In this document: positions 18,689 to 27,913 of the stretch, piece by piece
Numbering within the stretch: the stretch's first letter is position 1
How the letters are laid out: each line of letters starts with the position of its first letter
From: Jaenimonas drosophilae
Lineage: Eukaryota > Euglenozoa > Kinetoplastea > Trypanosomatida > Trypanosomatidae
NCBI GenBank assembly: GCA_030849065.1
Contig: JASAON010001628.1
Coordinates: forward strand, 1-64,000
Direction of reading: 5' to 3'
Length of the DNA stretch: 64,000 nucleotides
Translations under genes and position numbers: made by a program
Notes under the pieces: model-generated
What the model was told of the DNA's origin: nothing
Database searches by the model: none
Seen by the model: only the letters and a program-made list of their open reading frames with translations

Positions 18689-20851
18689 ATGACTGAGGAC
18701 CTTCACAACGACGACTCACGGCCACAAATCAAAGGGTTGCGAGACTTTTTCATCCATGTGTGGATGGATCTTCAGACGCTGCTTCTTTGCCAGACCACAA
18801 TTCTCTTCAGAAATGGGGAAGGGAATCTGAAGATCTCAGATACGCAGGAGTTCATGCAGCTATTGTACCGATACTGGCGCGAGGGTGGATATTGGGGTGT
18901 TGTTTGTCAAGAGGCAATCGATGTTGTATTCTTGGGCTGTCTGTGGCTTACTGCCGTGGTTTTGTGCATGTACTTCCGCTGGGGGCGAGCAGTTGATGGA
19001 GTGAGCCCACGTCCCCCTCTCTTCAATGAAGATGCCCATTGGCCCTTCGTGATCCACCAGTCGGTAGTGGGATACGTGGTTGGAATGTCGTTTGTGGGCT
19101 CTACACTTGGTGGATTCGTGCTTCAATGCGTAGCCTTCGTACGGACTGTGCTTCTGCATTTGGAAGTGGAACAACTAGTTCAAGAAGCTGGCATCTACAC
19201 GTCACGACATCTTACCCCATTGCATGGGTTCGCTTTCCACTTAGCCACCGGCTCCAAGCAGTCAACATTTGCACACCACACGCGTCCACACGTTGTTCCA
19301 CCAAAACTGAGGATGATGGGTTGGGGTGAGTTCCTGGATCGTGTGTGCAGCTCATTGAAGGAGAAGGATCGCATGGTGGACAGCAGTCGCCTATCTCCCT
19401 TGTTGGCAATTCAAACAATGATGCGCGTTGACAACTACATGATTTCGGTGCATGAACAGCTTCGGATGCTTCAGCAGCTGCATCCCCAACAGCAACGTTG
19501 CCGCGCCGCCCACTACCTAGGCACAGACACGATGAAGTATCTCCTAAAGTCCATGGTGGACCCATTTCAGGAGCTCTATCCGCCAGATCGATGCCTGATT
19601 GAAGTACGGAACGCGGCCAGGCGACGGGCCTTCATTCTGCTCAGCTGCTTCGCGCTCTACGCCGTCTACGCCTTGATTCGTACACTGGTTGCTAATGTTG
19701 CGCGAATCAAGGGAAACGCCGGGCACTTGTGGCAGTTAACATGGAATCATCATGCAGAGTGGACGTTGCGATTGTACAACGAGGTGGAACACCTCTATCT
19801 AGATCGCTTGGAGCGCGGCCGAACAGCAGCCTGCAACCTGCTCGAGTGTGCTGGGGCAGATAGAGCCGTCCACACCTTAGCGTCACGGCTGAGTAGCATC
19901 GTGATTTGTATACTCGTCGTGACGACCTTCATTGACGCGAACATGCTGCTCGAAGACAGTGTGTGGGGCATTAGCTTGGTAGGCTGGCTCACCGCTGCTC
20001 TGTTCGTTCATAACGTGTGCACAGAGGGCGCCACACGTGATGATGGCGACACCTTTCTTCTTCGTCTCACTTCCCTCACAGAAGAGCTGCACTATGCTGA
20101 TGCCGCGTGGTACCATTCCCCCAACGCCTTTGCTCGATCACTCAAGTCTGACTACCTCCAGCGGTACTTATACACCATTGGCGTGGATCTTCTCAGTACC
20201 GTCTTGATGCCACTGATACTGATGTGGTCCACGGTGGATGGTAGCCTTGAACTGCTCGTTCATTGCGTGCATGCCAGAGCCACTTCAGCAGATGGCGCGG
20301 ACTTTGTGGATTTTTCACCCCGCATGCACTGTCAGAGGAACCAGCAAGGTGGAGAGCAGAGTGGGCCCCCCATGCAATTCGCCTCTGCCGCTCCGATCTG
20401 GGAATCTGAGGAGATGGAAGTGGTGACGAGGAACAAGTTGACTATGTCAATGGGTAGCTTTTGTGCTGTGTACACAACATGGATGAACATGCGAACAGAA
20501 GTGAGCCCCGGTACCACATCCCGTGGATCGCCAACAACCTCACCTACGACAAGCATAGATGGCAGCGCGTATGTGGGATTCCAGGCGTCAGACTGCCCGG
20601 CACTAGCACGTATTGCTGATCACATCTCACGGCGTATGCGCGAGATATCCGCCTCTGCCATGGACGGACACTTACACATGACACCAACTCCACGACTACG
20701 GCCGAGACTCGAGAGTTCATTACTTAGTGCACATTTATCTGTGTATGCACGGCAAAAGTTCATGATTTCTCTTGTGAGCTCGCCTGAAGCATCTCTCAAG
20801 GAAGCCTGCTCTACCGACGACACCTCTACAACGTGCTATGGTAGCTGCTAG
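18689..20851 (+). CDS. ATG9: Autophagy protein 9, lipid scramblase (ATG9, 720 aa)
   Basis: ATG9 is the multi-spanning scramblase of autophagy vesicles. Hydrophobic segments lie near residues 71-98, 124-155, 314-334, 403-420, 426-443 and 500-515. Several ATG9 core patterns are in the right order. The N-terminal 'LLYRYWREGGYWGVV' precedes the first membrane segment. 'MRVDNYMISVHE' corresponds to the 'MRxENYLIAL' box. 'WNHHAEWTLRLYNEVEHLYLDRL' aligns with the 'RQWSPLAxWKFREFNELPHLFxRRL' box. 'LTEELHYADAAWYH' aligns with the 'YTHYMPxxW' region, and the re-entrant 'LMPLILMWS' is followed by the 'DFVDFSP' end of the core. The last ~150 residues are a polar Ser/Thr-rich tail, as usual for the family. 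ATG 18689 is used because the two codons upstream start from a GTG. Confidence 0.88.
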   Translation: MTEDLHNDDSRPQIKGLRDFFIHVWMDLQTLLLCQTTILFRNGEGNLKISDTQEFMQLLYRYWREGGYWGVVCQEAIDVVFLGCLWLTAVVLCMYFRWGRAVDGVSPRPPLFNEDAHWPFVIHQSVVGYVVGMSFVGSTLGGFVLQCVAFVRTVLLHLEVEQLVQEAGIYTSRHLTPLHGFAFHLATGSKQSTFAHHTRPHVVPPKLRMMGWGEFLDRVCSSLKEKDRMVDSSRLSPLLAIQTMMRVDNYMISVHEQLRMLQQLHPQQQRCRAAHYLGTDTMKYLLKSMVDPFQELYPPDRCLIEVRNAARRRAFILLSCFALYAVYALIRTLVANVARIKGNAGHLWQLTWNHHAEWTLRLYNEVEHLYLDRLERGRTAACNLLECAGADRAVHTLASRLSSIVICILVVTTFIDANMLLEDSVWGISLVGWLTAALFVHNVCTEGATRDDGDTFLLRLTSLTEELHYADAAWYHSPNAFARSLKSDYLQRYLYTIGVDLLSTVLMPLILMWSTVDGSLELLVHCVHARATSADGADFVDFSPRMHCQRNQQGGEQSGPPMQFASAAPIWESEEMEVVTRNKLTMSMGSFCAVYTTWMNMRTEVSPGTTSRGSPTTSPTTSIDGSAYVGFQASDCPALARIADHISRRMREISASAMDGHLHMTPTPRLRPRLESSLLSAHLSVYARQKFMISLVSSPEASLKEACSTDDTSTTCYGSC

Positions 20852-21257
20852 CAGGTTGAAGACGTTTCAATATTTTTGTTGAGAGGAGCCAGTTAGTTAC
20901 GATACGCATATGACGAGTGTTTTTCTTTTCTTTAATTGTTTGCAAAATTCGAGTTGCTGAACTTGCTTCGGTGGTTGTGTCTTCTGTGTCGCGTGAACAG
21001 GAGCAAACCGCCTTCTTCTATCCTCCCCCCTTTGTCATCCCGACGCGGATGACATGATTTGATCCGCTGAGGCTACAGAGATGCCTAATATGCCTGTGTA
21101 TACCGCCCTGCGTATGTGTGTTCATGTGCAGTGCACGTGCGAAGAGAGAGAAGTTTGTATGCACCCTGCTTTGTGTGTTGATGCTCTCTTGCTTTTTGTG
21201 TTGTGTCATCTATGTCCTGAGGAGGCTCTCCTGATTATAGAGATTTAGCCATTGCAC
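20852..21257 (+). other. Intergenic spacer
   Basis: This 406-nt spacer is T-rich after the ATG9 stop, then G/T-rich near 21100-21180. A pyrimidine-containing stretch ends with AG near 21219-21222, a weak acceptor candidate for the next small gene. Nothing else is recognised. Confidence 0.4.
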
Positions 21258-21689
21258 ATGGACTCTCAAAATGATTTGAAGCTTGAGGCAATGTGGGTAG
21301 AGGAGGATGCAAAACGCTCCGCCGCTATCCACGAGCGAGAGGCTTCGCTTCAACAGCAAACACACGCTCAGATCGAGGAACTGCTGGAAGCAGTACGGGC
21401 ATCTCTAGGAGAGGTGGAGCCGGCCCTATTCCAAAATTTAGACCGGATTGACAGCATTGCCAAGCGCTATCGTGATGGAGTAAATCTGTGGCAAGAGAAG
21501 GCACAAACGGCCATCCAGAATATCGGAGACAAGCAGCGAGAGTTGGCCGCACTTGTGCAGGCTACCTCTTTGCGCTGTGCTGAACGCAAGGTGCAATTTC
21601 TAGAAGAGCAACAACGGCGCGCAGATGACATGCGGCAGCAGTGCATTCAGTGGTCGCAGATGTCATGTGGGGCAACGCCGGTGGCATAA
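21258..21689 (+). CDS. Small coiled-coil protein, unknown function (143 aa)
   Basis: The protein is acidic to neutral, almost wholly helical and rich in Gln, Glu and Ala. Heptad-like hydrophobic spacing over about residues 10-125 indicates one long coiled coil. There is no signal, membrane segment or catalytic motif. The size and character are those of small subunits of cytoskeletal, tethering or kinetochore complexes, but nothing allows a specific name. The frame is open two codons upstream from a TTG; ATG 21258 (MDSQNDLK) is the natural start. Confidence 0.72.
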   Translation: MDSQNDLKLEAMWVEEDAKRSAAIHEREASLQQQTHAQIEELLEAVRASLGEVEPALFQNLDRIDSIAKRYRDGVNLWQEKAQTAIQNIGDKQRELAALVQATSLRCAERKVQFLEEQQRRADDMRQQCIQWSQMSCGATPVA

Positions 21690-21799
21690 CCGATAGACAG
21701 TGCTTTCTGCTATTTTGTGGGTACCTCTTCCCCCAATCCAATCCCAGCAAACATGTTTCCATGAAGTAACGCCGTTGTGTTTTCGTGCCATTTTTTACC

Positions 21800-21843
21800 G
21801 TTCTAACTCCGCTTTGCTTATTTCACTCTCCTTTCTTCTTCAG
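21800..21843 (+). promoter_or_regulatory. Trans-splice acceptor for the DnaJ gene
   Basis: A CT-rich tract (TTTCACTCTCCTTTCTTCTT) runs into CAG (AG at 21842-21843), leaving a 55-nt 5' UTR before ATG 21899. This is the strongest acceptor in the 209-nt spacer. Confidence 0.5.
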
Positions 21844-21898
21844 CCTTCCCATCCACATCTTCACACACCTAGTACATTAGCTTTTTGTTACTGTACCA

Positions 21899-23107
21899 AT
21901 GCACCTCATTCGACGGATGCAGAAAGCGGCATTCCCACTAGCAGCTGGCGGCTTTCGATGCGCAACAATCGCAAGCGGAGAGCGCTTTCACAGCACCAAC
22001 TACAGCAACAGTAGTCAGAGTGTTGGATTGGGGATTCCACTTACTCGTATAGTGGTCTGTAGCACAGTTGTTGGCATGACGTCCATGCGACGGCCGCGCT
22101 CCGTCTTCACCGCTCCTGGCGTGTGCTCTTCTTCTGCTACTGCATCACCCTATCAGTGGCAGATGAGGTCGTACACCTCCGGTGGGGAGCCCGATCACTA
22201 CGCGACCTTGGGGGTCTCCCCAACGTCCACACCCGATGAGATCAAGGCTGCCTACAAGAAGATGGCCCTGGAGTTTCACCCAGATCGCAACCACGCCCCA
22301 GATGCGGAGGAAAAGTTCAAGGGCATCTCAGCCGCCTATCAGGTCATTGGCAACAAGACACGTCGCCAGGAGTATGATCAACAACGCCGTTTTAGTGGAG
22401 GTGGCGGTGGCGGTGGTGCTGGTCCATCTGGTTTCCCGAGCGGTCAGTCGCGCGGGTACCCAGGTGGTTCGTACACGAGCAGTACCACGCAGCAACAAAT
22501 GTCCAAGGAGGAGGCAGACCGACTCTTCCGCGATATCTTTGGTGGGATGCGCGTGGAGGACATCTTTCGCAACTTTGAGGAAGAGCTGCGACGTGGCAGC
22601 CGTGGCCCCAATCCTGGCGGTTTGGGTGGAGGCTTCGTTGGACGGTCGTTTGGCTCACGGGAGCAAGTCTTCCGCCCCTTCTTCAGCAACACATCCAGTG
22701 CACGTATCTTTACCGACGCTCATGGAAATCGTATTGAGGAACATACATTTGTTGATCCACGTGGGCGAACGTACACATCTCGACGCGTGAGCAGCACCGA
22801 CCCCAATGCGAGTGTGAACCAAACTGACGAAGACTACGACAGCGCGCACACGCGTGGAAGTGACGGAAGGGTTCACTTTGGACGAAGCTCTGTTAACCGC
22901 AAGAAGCCAAATATGGACTTCACCCAGGAGATGTTCAACGTACGCTCTCACGGCCGTAGCCCCATCATGGCCTTCCTCATTCTTGGCGCATGGACTGTGG
23001 TTCTGTGCACGATGTTCTACTCCATGTTCCATCTGTTGATTTACCATCCGTTCTTCTTCCTGGCCATCCTCTTTCTCGTCATGGCCGGACGACGACGTCC
23101 GTTCTAG
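21899..23107 (+). CDS. DnaJ (Hsp40) protein, mitochondrial and membrane-anchored (402 aa)
   Basis: A J domain (about 98-160) carries the HPD motif at residues 127-129, which stimulates Hsp70 ATPase activity. It is followed by a Gly-rich/G-F region (about 165-200). There is no CxxCxGxG zinc-finger region, so it is not a type A DnaJ. The N-terminus (MHLIRRMQKAAF, then GERFHSTNYS) is basic and hydroxylated with an 'RFHS' pre-sequence-like cleavage site, suggesting mitochondria. The C-terminus (about 357-398) is a hydrophobic hairpin, probably two membrane segments, ending in a short Arg-rich tail. A role as an organelle-membrane co-chaperone is inferred. The start follows a strong acceptor at 21843. 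Confidence 0.88.
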   Translation: MHLIRRMQKAAFPLAAGGFRCATIASGERFHSTNYSNSSQSVGLGIPLTRIVVCSTVVGMTSMRRPRSVFTAPGVCSSSATASPYQWQMRSYTSGGEPDHYATLGVSPTSTPDEIKAAYKKMALEFHPDRNHAPDAEEKFKGISAAYQVIGNKTRRQEYDQQRRFSGGGGGGGAGPSGFPSGQSRGYPGGSYTSSTTQQQMSKEEADRLFRDIFGGMRVEDIFRNFEEELRRGSRGPNPGGLGGGFVGRSFGSREQVFRPFFSNTSSARIFTDAHGNRIEEHTFVDPRGRTYTSRRVSSTDPNASVNQTDEDYDSAHTRGSDGRVHFGRSSVNRKKPNMDFTQEMFNVRSHGRSPIMAFLILGAWTVVLCTMFYSMFHLLIYHPFFFLAILFLVMAGRRRPF

Positions 23108-23457
23108 AGAAGTGCCGTGTCGTATGGAACGTTGTGGTTGGAAGCACCGTCTCACCTCCAGTGCGCCAAGCAAATGCGGCGAGTTTCTTTTTCCAGATGC
23201 CCAGGGGGGGGTTGTGGGTTACATCGCTTTTGTTGCGTAGCTCTCTTCAACACTTGGCTTCTGTATAACCTGTATAATGCATGAATGCTGCTTCTGTAGC
23301 ACCGTAAGCTGCTTGGCCACACCTACCATGTTGCTTCCATCTTCCTGTTGCGTTGTTCACGCTGTGCGTTAGTCACCAAAGCTACCCTCGACTTTTCTAT
23401 TAAGCTCAGCTCACCTCAACGACTACAACCTTCTTCCATCAAATTTACCTATCGATC
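23108..23457 (+). other. Intergenic spacer with splice acceptor
   Basis: This 350-nt spacer contains a G-run (about 23203-23210). A pyrimidine-rich stretch (23335-23370) ends in GCGTTAG (AG at 23371-23372), the likely acceptor for ribokinase. No gene is seen. Confidence 0.45.
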
Positions 23458-24450
23458 ATGCACCGTGCCAATACGCTCGACGCCCAGGTTGGAAACTTCT
23501 CCCCCGACATCGTCGTCCTGGGAAGCTGCTTTCTGGACTACGTCGCCTATGTGGATCACGTCCCACAGATTGGTGAGACGATGCACTCCCAGAGCTTCCA
23601 GAAGGGTTTTGGCGGAAAGGGGGCTAATCAGGCCGTTATCGCCGGCCGCCTTGGCGCGAAGGTGGCCATGTCCAGCATGGTGGGTACCGATGGTGATGGT
23701 GCCGACTACATCAAGGAGCTGCAGAAGAACGGCGTCAACACCACCTTCATGTTCCAGCACCCCAAGCTTGCCACTGGCCTTGCAATGATCTTCGTGGATA
23801 CCACAACTTCCAACAATGAGATCGTGATTTGCCCCAACTCCACCAACCAGCTCACCCCCTCACTGGTGCGTACGCAGACGAGCGACTACGATCGCATCTT
23901 CACCAAATCAGTGCGTTACCTTGTTTGCCAAAACGAGATCCCCCTGGCCACCACACTGGAGGCCATCAAAGTTGCCCACGGTAAGGGCATCTACACCATC
24001 TTCAATACCGCCCCCGCCCCCAAGCCGCACGAGGTGGAGCAGATTCGTCCCTACCTCCCCTACGTCTCCCTCTTTTGTCCGAACGAGGTGGAGGCCGGCC
24101 TCATCACCGGGGTGAAGGTCACCGACACCGCCTCCGCCTTCGAGGCGGTCAAGGCACTGCAGCGGATGGGGGTGAAGGATGTGGTTATCACCCTCGGTGC
24201 CGCAGGCTTCGTTCTCTCCGAGGGCGGCGCAACCCCAACGCATGAGAAGGGCAAGCGCGTGAAGGCGGTGGATACAACTGGTGCCGGCGACTGCTTTGTC
24301 GGAGCGATGGTCTTCTTCATGAGCAAGGGAAAGAGCCTCCTGGAGTCCTGTCATCGTGCGAACCAAGTGGCGGCCATCAGTGTGACGCGCAAGGGTACTC
24401 AGTCTTCCTACCCCTACCCTAATGAACTCCCTGCCGGTCTGTTGTCGTGA
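23458..24450 (+). CDS. RBKS: Ribokinase (330 aa)
   Basis: Ribokinase phosphorylates D-ribose to ribose 5-phosphate and belongs to the PfkB sugar kinase family. The first PfkB signature region contains GGKGANQ at residues 52-58. The second contains DTTGAGD at 272-278, where the final Asp is the catalytic base and the GAGD forms the anion hole. 'LGAAGFVL' precedes it at the usual distance. The length is close to the family norm of 300-325. The N-terminal '[16 protein letters not shown]' begins the Rossmann-like core. Codon choice is strongly C/G-ending compared with the neighbours, suggesting high expression. I see no clear C-terminal SKL-type glycosomal signal (the end is GLLS). Confidence 0.95.
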   Translation: MHRANTLDAQVGNFSPDIVVLGSCFLDYVAYVDHVPQIGETMHSQSFQKGFGGKGANQAVIAGRLGAKVAMSSMVGTDGDGADYIKELQKNGVNTTFMFQHPKLATGLAMIFVDTTTSNNEIVICPNSTNQLTPSLVRTQTSDYDRIFTKSVRYLVCQNEIPLATTLEAIKVAHGKGIYTIFNTAPAPKPHEVEQIRPYLPYVSLFCPNEVEAGLITGVKVTDTASAFEAVKALQRMGVKDVVITLGAAGFVLSEGGATPTHEKGKRVKAVDTTGAGDCFVGAMVFFMSKGKSLLESCHRANQVAAISVTRKGTQSSYPYPNELPAGLLS

Positions 24451-25512
24451 TGAGAACTGCGGTTGTGTTTTTGTGCTATCCGCTCATTGCTCAGGATGCC
24501 TCAAAAACCAAGGCGACCAACTTCTTTGCGTCAAATCGACGCCTTCCATCACGTCGATGGAGGCTGTGCAACTCTTTTCCCTCTGACACATCACACACAC
24601 CAATAAGTTCGTGGAGGATGAAGGAAGGACACCTCCTTTCTGTGTCTTACCCCCCAAGACTACCATCCCGTCTCTCTTACCCGCTGTGTGCGCATCACGT
24701 GTCGTTCCTTTACGTACGTTCATACAACCATCAAAAATATCTGTGTGCGTTCGTGTTCTTCCATAGCGATGGTGGTTTACGGGCTCTCATTGGGGTTACG
24801 TGGCCACCACCCAAAGAGACGGACTAGCATATTCTGTTGTTTCTTGCTTTCACTACCGAAAACGAAGTTCTTTTTGCTAAGCTCACCTGACTTCATTGGA
24901 TTTTTGAGTGCTAATGGCAGGTTTTGGGAGTTGGGTGGGTGAAAGGCGCTCCTAAGTCGTAGCCTGGGTTCTCATTTCTGGAGGACTATTGCAATTCGCG
25001 GATGGGCTGCTGGCAACGTTCATGAGGGTTAGGGTTGGAGGACCACGAAGCTGTGTGGGAGACTGGGTTCTTGGTTTCTGTTCTTCCAAATTGTCAGATG
25101 AAGGGAGATGAGGCTACTCCGGTGTGGATCTCTGTGATTATGCGAAGCGGGAAGCGTGCCTCCCCCAGTCCGTCTGTCACTCTCAAAACATTTTTTCTTC
25201 GAGGAAGAGTCTTGGTGGACGCACATGTGTGTGTGTGTGTTGCACGGAGGTAGGAACGCCTATGAGTGTCTCGTTATCTTCATCCAAACCTCATACCTCA
25301 TGGAATTGCACTTCTTCACGCTGCCCCGTTTTTTTATCGCACGCGCGTCAGCTTCCCCTGACTAAACACAGTGCGTACCCCCCTGTGCAGACATTGACCT
25401 TCCTACACATCAAGCTGTTGAAGCACACAATTCCTCCTCTCATTTGTCTTGTCATTCTGCTAGGGTTTTTCTTTTGCACCAGCTTTCCTTGTCCCGGGCA
25501 TAGTTCTAAGGA
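24451..25512 (+). other. Intergenic region (1.06 kb), no gene recognised
   Basis: The sequence is mixed, with CT-rich stretches, a TG microsatellite (about 25224-25240), and a tract ending in CATTCTGCTAG (AG at 25462-25463) plus a second AG at 25481-25482, both good acceptors for the next gene. Open frames up to about 130 codons lack ATG starts or sensible composition. A short TTAGGGTT at about 25028 is isolated. Confidence 0.45.
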
Positions 25513-27483
25513 ATGACGGATGCCTACACGATACAACCCGAGTTCACTCGGAGCCGCAGCGGCAGAAACCGCGCCGTAAGCCGCCAGAACTCTCCCATTC
25601 CCCGCCAGCAACTGGGGGTGTTGAACGTGAATCAGCGCTCCTACTCCCGTGCTGGTCGCAAGAGTGCTGGGGAGGATGGCTATGGCGATGACTCGTTTCA
25701 GCTCATGTCACCTCTTCCCTTTTACCCACACCGACGCAGCGTCACCTTCGCGGATGTCAGTGAGACAGAGAAGAGTGGGGTGCGAGAGGAGCGGCCGCAC
25801 TACAACACGACCCTCACCGCCTCTGCCTCCCAACCGTCCATGTCGGCCGGTGTCTCTCCCACCCGCAGAGGTGAGTCCCCTGTCGCAAGCCCACCACCGA
25901 CGTCGATCTTGAAGAGCTCCTCAGCCTATTCGGAAGATGATGCGGCCAGCCCGCACGTTCGGCCGCCATCCGGCCAGGCGGCGGCGATGAGCCCGCGCGG
26001 TTCCCCCGTTCCGCTGCGACGTGGCCGATCAGCCAGCCGACAGCGTCTCCGCGCTCGTCGTCATGAAGCCCAACTTCACCACAGCTTCTACGAGGATTCG
26101 TTTGTAGAGGAGTTCGTTCTCGGTGCCAAAGAAGACTGGGAACGACAGCAGACGGAACAGCGACAGGCAGAGAAAGAAAAGCAGCAGAAGAAGCAGGAGT
26201 CTGCTGCGACGGAGGAGAAGGAGGAGCACCTGACGGCACTTCAGCAAGCCAAGGAGATTCTCTTGGCCGCCTTTCAAAAGCGTCATCGTCTTGGCTCCCC
26301 AACTCCATCTCCATCACGCGCAACTACCATTCACGATGGCACAGAGCAGCAGATTGCCACGGAGCTTCCTCCTCGCGAGAGCGTTCACTCAGAAAAGACA
26401 AAACGCACTGAAGCCAACCTTCTGGAGAGCCTTGAGGAGGACTCCAACCCCGAGGTGCAGGAGGCATTGGCGGAGCTATCTCGTCTCTCTGCCGCCGCCG
26501 TGGCAAGCCAGACGCGCTCTACAGCTGCAGCCCGAAAGCGTCGATGCTCCATGCCCATCGTTGCTCCTGAGGAAGAGGACGACGTGGAGGGCAGCGAGCC
26601 GGCACGACAGCGCTCTCGAGTGGAACGACTTGTGGCTCAGCTTCTGGAGCGCCACGAGCGACAGCCAAGCAAACGCAGTGTTGTTGTGATTAATTGGGAG
26701 AAGGAGGAGGAGGAGACCCGTCCATCGGACGAGTTGGTGGAGTTCACAGTGCGAGGTGCTGCCCAAGGAGGAAAACGAAGGGCAGTCACTGCAGCGACGT
26801 CTTCTGCTCCACGGCGACGCACTGTTAGTCGCGCTGCGAGCGCCGTCCCAGATCTTGGAGACGACTCCCTCCTCATGCGTGTAGTGGGGGAGGATGATGC
26901 TGCACCCATTCTCCTCCCTCGGCGTCGTCCCACGCGTCCCGCCCCGACCCGCTCCCTCTCGCACCTCGAGCGCGACGTAGACGACGTGCTCTTTCACGAG
27001 AGCGCGGAGGAGGAAGTCGTGGATGTCTCTCGCCGACCACCGCGCAGAGCGCCAGCACCACGTCGTCGCGCTGCACCGAAAAATTCTGCTCGCGTGGCGA
27101 AGGCCACCCCGGCGAGCCGTTCCCGTGTTGAAGAAGAGAATGATATGGATGACTACGACAACTACGGAGAGGATGAAAGCCTGAATATCAGCTCCATCCC
27201 CCAGACCACAACACTAAACTCAACGTCGTCCCGCAACTACGCAACAGTGTCACACACCAACTCCGCACCCGCTCCACGACGACGACGCCATGTGGACGTC
27301 AATGCGTCTCCTGTTGATAGCAGCGACCCCATGGCGGTTTTCTTCGATGCAGCATTCCCCAGTCCATCGAAGTTTGATGATATGCTCCTGCAATCCGGTG
27401 GTATGCCTGAAGCACGTCGTGGCCACGGACGGAATCAGCCCAACTTAGTGCTACCCGCCACCATTGGGCGTCGTCGTGTGTAG
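25513..27483 (+). CDS. Charged, largely disordered protein, unknown function (656 aa)
   Basis: I do not recognise it. The composition is dominated by Arg, Ser, Pro, Glu and Ala. Residues about 195-265 form a Glu/Gln/Lys-rich single helix or coiled coil. The rest alternates basic RRR clusters (for example near 430, 500, 520 and 590) with acidic runs such as EEEDDVEG and ENDMDDYDNYGEDES. Many SP and TP dipeptides suggest heavy phosphorylation. There is no signal peptide or membrane segment. Such proteins in trypanosomatids are often nuclear or cytoskeletal, but no specific role can be claimed. A short region near the C-terminus (about 600-635, 'DPMAVFFDAAFPSP') is more hydrophobic and may be a docking motif. 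Confidence 0.78.
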   Translation: MTDAYTIQPEFTRSRSGRNRAVSRQNSPIPRQQLGVLNVNQRSYSRAGRKSAGEDGYGDDSFQLMSPLPFYPHRRSVTFADVSETEKSGVREERPHYNTTLTASASQPSMSAGVSPTRRGESPVASPPPTSILKSSSAYSEDDAASPHVRPPSGQAAAMSPRGSPVPLRRGRSASRQRLRARRHEAQLHHSFYEDSFVEEFVLGAKEDWERQQTEQRQAEKEKQQKKQESAATEEKEEHLTALQQAKEILLAAFQKRHRLGSPTPSPSRATTIHDGTEQQIATELPPRESVHSEKTKRTEANLLESLEEDSNPEVQEALAELSRLSAAAVASQTRSTAAARKRRCSMPIVAPEEEDDVEGSEPARQRSRVERLVAQLLERHERQPSKRSVVVINWEKEEEETRPSDELVEFTVRGAAQGGKRRAVTAATSSAPRRRTVSRAASAVPDLGDDSLLMRVVGEDDAAPILLPRRRPTRPAPTRSLSHLERDVDDVLFHESAEEEVVDVSRRPPRRAPAPRRRAAPKNSARVAKATPASRSRVEEENDMDDYDNYGEDESLNISSIPQTTTLNSTSSRNYATVSHTNSAPAPRRRRHVDVNASPVDSSDPMAVFFDAAFPSPSKFDDMLLQSGGMPEARRGHGRNQPNLVLPATIGRRRV

Positions 27484-27913
27484 AAGACGTGCGTTGTTGG
27501 TTGGCTTGGGCTCATCGCCCTCTCACTTTGATGGCTGCGAAGAGACGCCACCATCACTTCATCTCGCTAGATCAATCAATCCTTAGATTTCATGGACAGA
27601 GCATGTGTGGGGCCGGCGGATCAATCCACTTAGACTTTACTCCGCCATTGTCCCCCCACTCTCCAAGGCTCTCGTGTATGTCTGGTAACATGCTTGCCAC
27701 AATGTGCCCACCTCTCGCTTCTATTTGTGTTATATCGAGGGCATTGAATGTAGCAACCTGCCCATGTCTGCGTACGTTTCTCTCTACTCTATTGTTTCAT
27801 CTCCTCGTTTAGACTGGTGTAGCCCACACAAGCAGTGTGACGTGGCTAACATCCTCAATTGAATAGTGGGCCAGTAGGCCTGTGTGGACGCGCAAAAAAA
27901 AGAAAAAAGAAAC
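27484..27913 (+). other. Intergenic spacer with splice acceptor
   Basis: This 430-nt spacer contains a good pyrimidine tract (27778-27810) ending in CGTTTAG (AG at 27811-27812). An A-rich stretch (27892-27912) lies just before the next ATG. Nothing else is seen. Confidence 0.5.

Noticed and set aside
25024..25040. Telomere-like TTAGGGTT
   Set aside because: Only about one and a half units within unique sequence, between two normal genes.
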